DNA of 64,000 bases from the NCBI RefSeq assembly GCF_000003855.2, contig NW_003101655.1:62001-126000 (forward strand), written 5' to 3'. The position numbers and the translations under genes were made by a program. Positions 23,400 through 34,659 of this stretch are shown in pieces. The notes below the pieces were generated by a model that worked only from the letters and a program-made list of their open reading frames with translations, was not told the DNA's origin and did not search any database. Position 1 is the stretch's first letter, and the number at the start of each line of letters is the position of its first letter. Origin of the DNA: Blastomyces gilchristii SLH14081. Taxonomy: Eukaryota; Ascomycota; Eurotiomycetes; Onygenales; Ajellomycetaceae.

Positions 23400-26300
23400 A
23401 TTCTGACTTATTAGAATTCACAGTATGAAAGTCATGTCTCAGCTTCTGCAGATGTCTTATCTGCTCAGATAGTTCTTAAGTGAACTCATTTATCTTATCA
23501 GAATATTCTTACTACTGAATCTTGAATCAGAGCTTATAATCTCACTTCTCTGAGTTAATAATTTCTTTAATCTGATATTCTCTTTCACTCTCTAGTACTT
23601 CACAGACAGAGTGATGAGTCACAGAATTCTCTTCTGAAAATTTCTTATATTTATAGAGTAAAGAGACATGAAAAACATTGTATATCTACAACTCAGATAA
23701 CAGTTTTAATCTATAAAATTATAAGTTAATTTTCTTCATAATCTTATAAGACTCTATCTGTAAGAGATTCAGCTTCTTACTAGATCTCTATATGATGATG
23801 TTTTCTAGACTTAGTCAGACTCTATCATCTTTCTTAAAACTCTTTATAATATACTTAGAGTCATAGTATCTCTTCTGATACTCTTAAGTCTTTCTCAAGA
23901 ATTCACAGACTTTCTTCTGAATCTTCTGAATTCTCTCAGCCTGTTCACAGGCATCATCACACTCTATAGTATACTCTCACAGGTTCATCAAGATCATTCA
24001 TGAATGAGTCTCAGTGAGCATCTCAAAGAGAGTTTTATCTGTGCTAATATGCTTTAAGTTGTTATATATGAACTCTGTAAGTAATAATCAATGCACTCAG
24101 TCATTCTGATTGTAATTAATAAAGTATTACAGATACTGTTTTAATATACTTATCAGGCATTCTGTCTGATTATCTGTCTGTTGATGAAAAGTCATGCTTA
24201 GATCTTATAAAATCTTCAGTATAGTTATCAGATCAGATCAGAACTCTTCTATGAAGATTAATTCTCTATCTGAGACAATGTTTATAGATAACTCATACAA
24301 TCAGATCACATTATGAACAAAGATATAAGTTAAATTCTTTAACTTCAAGTTTTTACAGATGAGTATAAAGTATGTTATCTTGATAAAGTAATTTACTATT
24401 ATCAGTACACTGTTAAAACAGGCATTATATATGTTCTTGCTTTCAGAGAGACTTATAAGAGTATTTATTTCTAGCTATTTTCAAGATTTCTGTGAAATGA
24501 ATAGAGAAGTAAGTTCTTTATATAATCTGAACTGCACTACTCATGAATTCTGATAAATAGTATAAGAATTCACTATCTTCTTCATAAGTTCTTGTATCTT
24601 CAGTCAGAAGTATTTTCTTATAAGTAACTTATGAGTTCTAGTATCTGTAAAATAACTCACTAGAGAAGAGTTATGATATCTTTTAATAAGTTCTATACAT
24701 AGAAACTTATTCATAGATATATAAATCTGATTCTCTCTTTATAAGAGATTATTTAAGTCTCTTTAATTCTTTATTTCTGCAGAATTGATCTCTGCTGTGA
24801 GCAGTTTCTGAATATACTGAGTATATTCATTCTTCAGTTGTAGTTCAGACAATCTGAATAGAAGATCTTATAAAGACTTATACTCTGTTTCTTCTTATAT
24901 CAGGTTTTTCACAGTGCTTCTTAAAGCCTGCAAACTCTTCAGATTATAGATACTCTCTTTAAGAATTCTTGTGAAGATTCTCAGAGTGTTGACTCTCAGT
25001 GTTATAGAGAGTAGTTATACAGACTTCTTTTCTCTCTTCTTTCTCTTCTCTTACAGAGAATTAAGAGACTCTTCAGTCAATCTCTTTGTAACACTTAGTC
25101 TGAGTATTCTGTGAAGCTTTTCTATCTTCTCTAGTCTCTCTATATCTATTATTCTGATCTTCTTAATATAGTCTGATCTGTGAGAGAATCTATTCACTGA
25201 GTTCTTAGTTCTCTTGATATATTCTATCTTGAATCAGAACTCACTCAGTCTCTGAGCTCAGTGAATCTGTCACTGTGAGAGTTTCTTGATTGAAGTAAAC
25301 TATTATAAGCTGTTATAATCAGTTCTAATAGTAATCACTGTTACAAGACTCTTGAAGTAGTAATATCAGTGATAAAAGAATTTCACTATCATGAAAAGCT
25401 TCTGATTATGAATATCATAGTTGATCTTCACAGATTGTATCTTTCATGAGAAAAAGACCACTGAAACTCAGTTCTCATTTGACTGTAGTTATAAGACTAT
25501 TTCTGAAATTATAAAGAAGAAGACATCTGTCTTCAATCTGATTAAGAGTAAGAGATTAAAGTGAAACAGCATCACTGTGTCTGTGAATATCTATTTCAAT
25601 CTTACAAAGACTCTATGAGCTTCTGAGATAAGAAAGTTCTCACAGTTCTTTCTTCTTAATAATCTTTTTATTCTCTGTTCATAGAATGACTTCTTCTTAT
25701 TTTCATTCTTCAGCATGTCTGTAAGAACTAAGAAGATTCTTATGAATGCAAAGATAAATCATCTATAGAAATTCACAAAGCTTAGAAAGATCTGAATCTC
25801 ATGAATACTAGTTAACTTCAGTCATGATAGAATAGTCTCAATCTACAAAGATTTCATTTGAATGTCATCTGCAGTGATTATATATTCTAGAAAATTAATT
25901 CAGCAGATACTGAAGTTATACTTTATAAGCTTAATATACAGTTCTGTCTTATCTAAGATCTTTAATATACTTTGCACATACTCAGTGTGTTCTTTCTTCT
26001 TTATGAAGTACATCATTATATTATTCAGATATATTATTATAAAGACATTCAGATATATACAAAGTATTTTATTGATGAAAGACTGAAATGCTGCAGAGAC
26101 ATTAGTCAGACTAAAAGATATTACTAGATATTCAAACAATTTCAGTGCAGTTCTAAAGACAGTCTTTCATTCATTTTCAGACTGTATTCACAGCTGTGTA
26201 TATATATTAATCACATTCAGTTGTATGAATATAACAGCTTCTACAAGACAGTTGATCATATTCTCAATCAGAGATAGAGAATAGCAGCTCTTTGTTATCT

Positions 26301-28290
26301 TAGAGTTCAGATTATAATAGTCTACACATAATCTGAGATCTTCATTCTTCTTCTTCACAAATATTACAGAGGCTCTTATAGAGGTCTGTGAAGATCAGAT
26401 GAAGTCATTCTTCAGATTCTTCTTTACATAGGTTCATAAGATCTCTGTCTTATAATGAAAGAGCTTATAGATTGATTCTTAGAAGAGTTTCTACTCTTCT
26501 ATCAAATCTATTATCAGATTCTTCTCACAGTGAGAAGAAAGCTCAGCTGCCTTAGCTGAGCTGAATATCTCTGTAAGATCTCAGTATTTCTCTGATATCT
26601 GAAGCTCAGTTTTCATAACTGTAAGATTCTCAGATACTTATAAAGTTATTATATAAATAAGCTTGTCTTCTCTAATCAACTCTGCAGCATTAACTGCTTC
26701 TATCTCTGTAAGTAGATCTATCAACACTGATTGAAAGTATAAACCTGACTTGTGAACAGCTATGTGTAGATTGTGTCTTTGAAGTTATGTAAGTTTCAAA
26801 TACATGTTATCTGTGATGTCTGTGATAATCACAGTTTTCACAAATTATCTTCAGATTTCAGAGAGATCTTGCAATTCAAAGATAGCTCTTATAAGTCTCT
26901 CAGCTCTCAGATCTGAGTTCTCATGCTCTGCTTATTATAAGAGCAGGTTCTCAGTCTTCATCTTTCAGCTCATTCACTCTGTGAGCTTTAAAGACATCAC
27001 AGTGACCTGAGATTCTGAGTTTATCAATACTTTCCATACTTGTAAGACAGCAGTATCACAGTGTGATCTCTCTCTGTAAGCAAGCATTTTCATCAGAGAA
27101 GTAACAGATTCAGATATCAGTTTTAAGACTCTTAAGAAGACTGTTACTGACTCTGTTCATAACTTCTCAAATTTCTATTTTGATTTGTTCAGATAGTTTG
27201 TGTGAAGATGTTCTAATTTAGAATAGATAAAGCAGAGTCTCTTTTTCTTAGTCTCTCTGTTATACACTCTGTTTATAAGAGCTTATGAAGCTCTTTCTCT
27301 CTGCTCAGCAGTCAGATATAAATCTCTCTGTGTCTTGTTATCTTTTCTCAGCAAATCTGTTCTCTGTTGTTCTGACTCTTGCAGAGCTAGTCAGTGATCT
27401 GCTCTTCACAGATCTATGACTCTCACAGTGATCTGTAAGTGATGAATGAGAGTCATCAGTTTCTTCAGAGTCAAGAACTTAGAGTCTTGCTCAATGAGCT
27501 TGTTCTACATGTCTTTATTCAGTCTCTTTATAAATATCATCATTCAGATCTTGTTTCAGAGCCCTGTTTTCACAGATTCTAATTCACATCATAATTTTAT
27601 AAAGTACTGTGAGTAGTCTTCATCAGATTTCTCATCTCTTTTTCTAATATTAATGATCACAGCTCAGATGTTCTCTGTCTGACTTGTGAAGTCTCTTAAC
27701 TTATTCTCTAGATAGGTCTTGAGAACAGATTATCAGAATCTCTCATGATCATTCTCTAGATAATTCAGTCAGTTCTTAGCTTCAGTGTAATAGAGGTCTG
27801 TTATTGTGTAGATAACAGCTTCTTCATCTTTCATATCACACAGCTGGGCTTGTAAGTCAATTTCAAATACAAACTTGCAAAAGCTTTTATAGATTATGAT
27901 TCAATAGATAATCTTAAGTGATCACAGCTTAAGAAAGTTTCTTTTTGATTTGCAGGTGTCTCTGGAGATCATGTCTAGAGACTTGATTTGAGAATGTTTA
28001 CAGACAGTAAGCATTTCTTATAGAAAAATAGCTTAGTCTCATGAGAGATGCTTAAGAATGTTCTTCACTGAGATTGATTTGTTCATGAATTCAGAGGATT
28101 TCTCTGTCTGAGATGTAGAGAATGATGTTCTGTGAGTGATTGATGAGTTCTCTGAGACTTCTTTCATGAGAGTTATTCATGATTCAGATGGCTGCTCCTG
28201 GGTGCCTGCAGTAAAGTTTGCAGGGGTGAGAGTATGCAAGTTTCTAGTTCTTTCAGTCATAACAGGTAGTTGCTGACTGACTGAGCTTGA
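23400..28290 (-). pseudogene. gypsy-3 gag-pol (dead)
   Basis: Minus-strand reading. The clearest piece is RT at 25900-26139: FEYLVISFSLTNVSAAFQSF followed by a YLNNIMMYF active site (Asp-Asp to Asn-Asn). By order, gag lies at about 26800-28250 and integrase at about 23700-24700. Stops are frequent in all frames. Confidence 0.7.
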
Positions 28291-28292
28291 AA

Positions 28293-28550
28293 TGTAAGAA
28301 TAAGTGCTCACAGGTGATTATTCAGGTGTTTACAGCTTGATGTGATATATACTGTTAACTACTAGAAGTGTTCACAGTAGAAAGATAAAATGTAGAGATC
28401 AAATGTATAATAGTATTCAAGCTGAGTTGTGAATAGTATTCATGAACTCCAGTCTATATAGTTATGTGTAGCCAAGGGCCGCTAGCCCTATTGATTACGC
28501 GAGAGATAGGAATAGGGGTAAAGAATCCGCGAGGAGCGGGATTTCTTACA
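28293..28550 (-). repeat. 5' LTR of gypsy-3 (minus orientation)
   Basis: 258 bp. The outer ~70 bp (28483-28550, GGGCCGCTAGCCC... and ...GCGAGGAGCGGG) are unmutated, while the same positions in the other LTR carry many transitions. Confidence 0.87.
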
Positions 28551-29044
28551 GTCTGAGACCAGGACCAGATTTTTTGATAGTCTCATTACCAATTCGACTG
28601 ATCCCATTACACAGTTTTAACATTAGATAGTAGTTTCATACTGTCTCAGTGAGACTTACTGTCTACTCTTGTCACATTTTCTAAATGAAATCATGATTTT
28701 CACTTCTCAATTTAAATTATTTTTATTACTTTAAATGACTTTAAATCTCATTTGAGTGTTATCAAAAAGCATTACTTTTTAAAAAATTAAAAATAGTCTA
28801 AAAAAAACCTTAAAATGTCTAAAAATAGTAACTTTATATCAAGAATGAGACTAAATGAGATCAAATGAGATCACTTTCTCATTTTTTTCAAGTCATGATT
28901 TCATTTTAAGATCTGATATATAGTCACTTTACATGTTTTTTTAATAGTCAATCCCAGCGGGATTCATGCCAAGAAATGTATGAGACCAGATCAAATGAGA
29001 CCAAATGTGAAATTCATGGTCTCAGCGGCCAGTCTAGTATCATC

Positions 29045-32000
29045 TCTATATAAACACTGAAAAATGCTTGTTCTACATGCAGAAGATTGATTTCTTAGAT
29101 TATATTATTAAGATGAATGACATTTCAATGAATAAAAGCTGAGTCTCTGTCATTGAGAACTGACTGATACTGTGAACATATTATAAGATGCAGATATTTC
29201 TAGAATTTGTGAATTTCTACAGATGATTTATCTATGCATATTCACAGATTACTGCTCTCCTTACAGATCTGTTAAAGAGAAGTGTGAAAAATAGAAAAAT
29301 AGAATCATTTATTCTCACTTAAGACACTGTGCAGATGTTTATAGAATTGAAACAAGCTTTTACAGATATTATAATACTGAATCACTTTAATTCTGACTTA
29401 CTCAGTCAGTGTGAGACTGATGTATTCAGAAATGAGATCTGTGAAATCTTTTCACAGTTAACACTGAAGATCTTTCAATATTGAAAGAATCAGAGAATAA
29501 TCATCTCTGAAGAAATAGATAATGAATTGTCTATAAAAGAAGACTTTTTTACAGAGTCTATAAGACACTGTGAATAAAGATCAGTGATCTTCTTCTTCAA
29601 GAAGTTATCACTTACATAGAGAAGATATAATACTCATGATTAGAAGATGTTAGCAATTGTTAAATTCTTTAAGATCTGATTAGACTGGCCGCTGAAATTA
29701 TGAATTTCACATTTAGTCTCATTTGATCTGATCTCATACATTTCTTGGCATGAATCCTGCTGGGACTGACTATTAAAAAAACATGTAAAGTGACTATATA
29801 TCAGATCTTAAAATGAAATCATGACTTGAAAAAAATGAGAAAGTGATCTCATTTGATTTCATTTAGTCTCATTCTTGGCATAAAGTTACTATTTTTAGAC
29901 ATTTTAAGGTTTGTTTTAGACTATTTTTAATTTTTTAAAAAGTAATGCTTTTTGATAATACTTAAATGAGATTTAAAGTTATTTAAAGCAATAAAAATAA
30001 TTTAAATTGAGAAGTGAAAATCATAGTCTCATTTGAAAAATGTGACAAGAGTAGACAGTAAGTCTCACTGAAACAGTATGAAACTACTATCTAATGTTAA
30101 AACTGTGTAATGAGATCAGTTGAATTGGTAATGAGACTATCAAAAAATCTAGTCCTGGTCTCAGACACGGTCACACGGTCAGTCTAGATCTGATGATATT
30201 ATCTTCAGAGTAGTAAGTACTCAGTGCAAGTTCTCACTGATTATACAAATCTGTGTTACTTTTTAATAATAAAGAGCTTGATAGAATGTTAAGCCAGGTG
30301 AGTGAAGCTGCTTTCAGAGTATAATTTCTATATCTGATATTATTCAGATCAGCTTAACTCTGCTGACACACTGTCTAGACAGTCTGATTATAATATTATT
30401 AATATGAAGAAGAATTCTATAAAAGAATCTCTATTATCACTGCAGAAGAAGCTGACTGCAGAGAATTGAAATTCTCTGAAGCTCAGAAACAGCACTGATA
30501 AGACAGCTATACAACTCAGTATAGAAGGTAAAAGAAAATCTGAGTTCTTACAGAGAACTGACACTGAAGATCATGAGCTTCTCATATTATATCTTACTAT
30601 TATTAAATTGATAAAGAATAAAATGATCTACAATCTTTTAACTTAACTACTTTTAAAATTTATTAATAAGTTATAGAAGAAGAACATCTCTACTACAGCT
30701 TAAATTCAGAAGTTGAAGAAGAAAGAATTCAGTTTAAACTTGAAAGAGACAGACTCTGAGTAGAACAGTGCTGCTAAGAAATCAAGTTACTGATAACTAG
30801 AAGAATATGAACTTCTACTGCTGAATAATTCAGTCTTCATCTCTTGTAGCAGAGTGATGTATCAGAAGTTATTAAGAATTTATCATAATAATCTTCATAC
30901 AGAGCACTTCAGATTAGAGAAGACTGAGAAACTTCTAAAATATAAATATATTTAAAACAAGCTTCAGACAGATGTTAAAGAGTATATTAAGACTTATAAT
31001 ATCTGTTAAAAGATAAAGATTCTGTAATATAAGTAATACAGTAAGTTAATATCACTGCCTGTTTTAAAGAGCTTATGATAGAATCTATTAATGAATTTCA
31101 TAGTTAATCTGCTAAAGTTAATAAGAGTTAAAGAATATAACTCAATTTTGATTATTATTAACTACTTTATAAAGATGATCAGATATATCTCTACTTATAA
31201 AAAGATTAAAGCCTCTGAATTAACTGATCTATTTTTAAATATCATTATTTATAATTATAATGCTTCAAAATTATTGATAATAGATTAAGAATCTCTCTTT
31301 ATTAGTAAATACTGATCAGCTTTTTACTATCATCTTATAATAAGATATTTTCTCAGTACTATATTTCATCTGTAGATAGATGACTAGACTGAATACTAGA
31401 ATTAAACACTAGAATAGTATCTTTAAATATTCTGTTTATATTATCAGAATAATTAACTCAAACATCTTCTAATCACTGAATTTATATATAATAATACAAA
31501 GAATGTAATCTTAAAGATATCTTCTTTCTATACTTATTATAAATATAATTCTTCATTACTCAGTAACATTGTGAATGATATTTTAAAGAGAGAGATAGAT
31601 AGTCAGAATATTAAACAGATACAGAGAACAGAGTATTTCTTAGTATTAGAAGTAAAAGTGAGATTGAAACTTTTGAATAAAATTCATAAGAAGATGATGA
31701 AAAGTATCTACTATACTTAGAAGTAACAGATAAAATACTATAATTGAAAACATCTTTTAATAAAGTTTTTAATAGAGAATTAAGTACTACTTTTAGTAAA
31801 GAATATCAAGACAATGAGACTGTGTAAGAAGCTCAGTGAGTAGTGACTAGAATCTTTCTCAGTAATAAGAGTGATAAGTAAACAGATATATAAGTTAAAA
31901 TTATTCTCAGAATTGAAATCAATTCATTCTATTTTTCACATTTTCTATTTAAAGCTTTATAAGTTATATTTCAGAGTAGAGCTGTCTCAGCTGAATAATA

Positions 32001-32220
32001 TTAAAATTAAAAGTGATACTGAATATCTTATAAAGAAAATATTGAATAAGTGAATATATTATAGTAAGCTTTAATATCTTATTAAATAAGAAGATTATTC
32101 ATTATCAGAGAATTTATAAAAATTACTTAAGTATTTGAAGAATACTAAGAAAGAGATTGCAAGCTATAAGATAGTTAGTAAAGACTGTCTTATTATATAT
32201 CAGAGATATTAAATAAGAAA
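29045..32220 (+). pseudogene. gypsy-1 C-terminal pol: RNase H, integrase, chromodomain (dead)
   Basis: Continuation of the gypsy-1 pol after the MITE C site, interrupted again by MITE D at 29681-30186. An integrase core segment is readable at 31091-31288 (MNFIVNLLKLIRVKEYNSIL...IIINYFIKM). A C-terminal portion follows at 31871-32053 (HSIFHIFYLKLYK). It runs into a chromodomain-like stretch, EYLIKKILNK...LQYLIK.EDY, at about 32010-32190. The chromodomain places the element among chromoviruses. Confidence 0.78.
29681..30186 (+). mobile_element. hAT-like MITE, copy D (intact, 506 bp)
   Basis: Starts TAGACTGGCCGCTG and ends CACACGGTCAGTCTA. Perfect 8-bp duplication GATCTGAT at 29673-29680 and 30187-30194. 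Same orientation and length as copy B. It is inserted in the gypsy-1 pol between the RNase H and integrase parts. Confidence 0.9.
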
Positions 32221-32229
32221 TACTGCTTA

Positions 32230-34029
32230 AAACTTCTCATTTTTTCTTAAAGAATTTTTAGAGATAATCTTATAATAATAAGTCAATATCTTATAAGCTC
32301 TGTAGTACTCTTCTTCTATTTTCTCTTAAAGAGTTTTTTAGAAGTTTAATAAGACTATATAAGTATAAAATTTCTGAAGCAGTTAATAAGAAAAGAAAGA
32401 AATATTTAAAATTAATAAAAAAGATTAATATTATTAATTTATAAGCTGCTACTATTCTAATGAGACTGCAGCCTGCTGAAAAAGTAAAAAGAGAGAATCT
32501 CAGAGTCTACTCATTAATAATTACATTCTTATTAAACTTATTCTTTATTATTAAAGTCTCTGACACTGATATCTTTATCTGCTGAGAAGTTAGTACTGTG
32601 ATACTATAGAGAAGCATGCTATAGAAGAGTATAAAAGATACTGAAAGTATCAACTTATTAACTTATAAAATATCTCAGTTATCTGCTTTAACTGAAGTGA
32701 GATTCTCTTTAATCAGTGATTAATCTTTATAATACTTTTAATAGCAGTGTTAATTAATCTCTTCTTAAGACTAGTCATTCTAAGATGTTTTTTCATCTCA
32801 GAGATTTATACTTTCATTTTCTTTTATAGATGAGTAAGAGAGATCTTCTCAGTCTTAATAGAATCTATTAATACTTAAAGCTCTGAGACTCTTACTCTGT
32901 ACTACTTAAGTATCTAGACTTCTTATCAGAGCTGATATAACATCTTTCTGTGAGATAATACTTACAGAGAGACAGAAGTCATTGTTACAGATATAATGAA
33001 AATAACAGAAGTAAGAGAAGAAGTAAGTATATAAAATTCCTCTCTTCTTCAGCTGTTTAATATAGTGTAGATAAGTAATAGTACTAATCAGAGACTGTAC
33101 TGAAGTCTTTTTACAGAGAGAAAATAAAGAAACTGTGAAACTCTGTAAACTTAACTTAGTAGTATTCTGAGCAGAACTCAGATATACTATAAGAGAGAAA
33201 CTATGAATTAAGCTTCTTAGAGTCACTGTTTCTGAAATCAAGCTCTTCTCAGATTTCTCTTCAAATGATCACACAGAGTCATATATTACTGTATTAACTG
33301 AGAGAGAAGATAGTATTATAATAGTAGTGAGAAGAGCAGAGAAAGAACTGAATACAGATAAACTAATTAGCAGAAGAAATAACATCTCACTGTAAGACAC
33401 AGTAACTACTATCACAGCTGCAAGAGAAGCAGAAGAAGAAGAAGAAGAAGAAGATATAATAATAAGAGCAGTGCTTCTGCAGTTTATTAATACTATCATC
33501 TTCATCTTTAACCAGGCTTTCTTAACAGTTACAGAGACTGCAGTCACATTATAAAGATGTTTATTCACTAGAAAATGTCAGAATAAGCTCTTTATTATTC
33601 TTCAAGAATGATACTCTCATACACTCACTGTTATAATTGAGAAAGAGAGAAGAAAAATATTTCACAGAGAGAGAAAATCTTTTTAAAAAATTCTATTACT
33701 ACTGTTAGCTTTGCTTCTAAAAATACATCACTTTTACAGAGAATTTCATATATAAAATGAAATATATTGAGAGATCTGTAAGTTACTTATTAACTATGTT
33801 TTTCACATTTTAAATCAATATATAAGGAACTCACTTATCACACATTTAATTTAAATAAAGATGAGAAAAGAAAGATCTACACAGTCAGCAGAAAAACTCA
33901 TCTATTTCTTTATATCATACATAGTATATACACTGTTAATCAGTTAATAACTGTTACTATATAACAAAGATAATTTCTAATCTGATAATCTTAAGAGCAT
34001 CAGAACTATGCTCTTAAAGAGAAGAGTAT
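32230..34029. other. gypsy-1 3' region with antisense frames
   Basis: About 1.8 kb between the chromodomain-like segment and the 3' LTR. The longest frames are antisense to the element: 33269-33568 (99 codons) and 32906-33241 (111 codons, including TITYLHYIKQLKKRG). I cannot assign a family. A purine-rich tract (AAAGAGAAGAG) abuts the LTR. Confidence 0.45.
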
Positions 34030-34573
34030 TATCACATCTCTGATCATGTCAAGGCCTCACTGCAGTTTCATACAGCTTATCACTTTCATATAAATGATTT
34101 CATTCATTCTGCAGGCTGTCTGAACCAGTTTCCAACCACTCTATGACATCATTCAGATATATCATAGAAAGATTCAATTGATGAATATGAGAACCTCACT
34201 TCTATACAAGATCAGCAGATTACTCTTTCTTGACAATGAGATGCTGCTGAGGTATCACTCCAGCTATTCTCACTCATGGAATGAAAGAAGGGTATTCACC
34301 CATTGTCTATATAGAATAGCTAGATGCTGGCTTCTCATCAAAGAAGCCAGTGATTCATTTTTCTTCTACTGGAATATATACAAGAGTTACTGTGTGTCTC
34401 ATACAATCTTCTTAGTATACTAAGTACCATATCTGTGATATCCTCGCAATAACCCTGTAGCCTACAAGCTCGCTATTCAAGCAAGATAATCAAGCCCACC
34501 CATACGGCTTCCCAAACAACTACCCCTACATGACGCCGCCGACTAGCCACCGCTTCGGTTCCGCCACGTTACA
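34030..34573 (+). repeat. 3' LTR of gypsy-1
   Basis: 544 bp. The last ~90 bp (34490-34573, e.g. GACGCCGCCGACTAGCCACC) are unmutated, whereas the corresponding end of the 5' LTR is almost pure AT. Confidence 0.87.
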
Positions 34574-34576
34574 ACT

Positions 34577-34659
34577 ATATTCAAAATATTTTCTTTACAG
34601 TGTGATTTTCTGTACACTGTGGCACACTCACTACAGAGAGTGAGTAAGCATGGCACGGT
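34577..34659 (-). repeat. Right terminal inverted repeat of the pogo-like element
   Basis: Reverse complement of 4937-5019 apart from a few differences, followed by TA at 34660-34661. It marks the exact right edge of the AT-rich block. Confidence 0.88.

Larger units (their letters stand above)
21301..28550 (-). mobile_element. Ty3/gypsy LTR retrotransposon 3, innermost, minus strand
   Basis: LTRs at 21301-21557 and 28293-28550 (257-258 bp) start TGTAAGAA and end TTCTTACA, so the LTR tips are themselves inverted repeats. A perfect 5-bp duplication GTCTG lies at 21296-21300 and 28551-28555, inside MITE C. The coding direction is minus: RT around 25900-26139 and a purine-rich tract next to the 21557 end. 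Length 7.25 kb. Confidence 0.9.
21276..29036 (-). mobile_element. hAT-like MITE, copy C, split by gypsy-3
   Basis: Minus-oriented copy in two parts, 21276-21300 and 28556-29036 (plus the GTCTG target), together 506 bp. The 8-bp duplication is GTATTATC at 21268-21275 and GTATCATC at 29037-29044, one C/T difference fitting RIP-like mutation after insertion. It is inserted in the gypsy-1 pol and itself split by gypsy-3. Confidence 0.9.
18451..34573 (+). mobile_element. Ty3/gypsy chromovirus-type LTR retrotransposon 1
   Basis: LTRs of exactly 544 bp at 18451-18994 and 34030-34573, flanked by ACTAT (18446-18450 and 34574-34578). Contains decayed gag with a mutated zinc knuckle, RT, RNase H, integrase and a C-terminal chromodomain-like segment. 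It is interrupted by MITE C (with gypsy-3 inside it, 21276-29036) and MITE D (29681-30186). Without these it is about 7.8 kb, a normal size. Confidence 0.88.
4937..34659 (+). mobile_element. pogo/Fot1-like DNA transposon, split by nested insertions
   Basis: The outermost element of the AT-rich block. Termini begin ACCGTGCCATGCTTACTCAC and are inverted repeats over about 83 bp (4937-5019 and 34577-34659), flanked by TA (4935-4936 and 34660-34661). Removing gypsy-2 (5316-16931) with one target duplication, and gypsy-1 (18451-34573) with its own, leaves about 1.98 kb. That is the usual size of fungal pogo/Fot1 elements. The transposase frame reads through both former insertion points. It is RIP-like mutated inside, but the tips are nearly unmutated. 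Confidence 0.88.

Noticed and set aside
32906..33568. Antisense frames in gypsy-1 loosely recalling a Pho80-type cyclin box
   Set aside because: Only one short stretch (TITYLHYIKQLKKR) suggests it. The downstream helices are not recognisable and the equivalent regions of gypsy-2 and gypsy-3 show nothing similar.
4937..34659. A giant 30-kb cargo-carrying transposon (Starship-like)
   Set aside because: The inverted ends belong to a ~2-kb pogo-like element whose transposase is simply interrupted by LTR elements. No captain-type recombinase or cargo genes are present.
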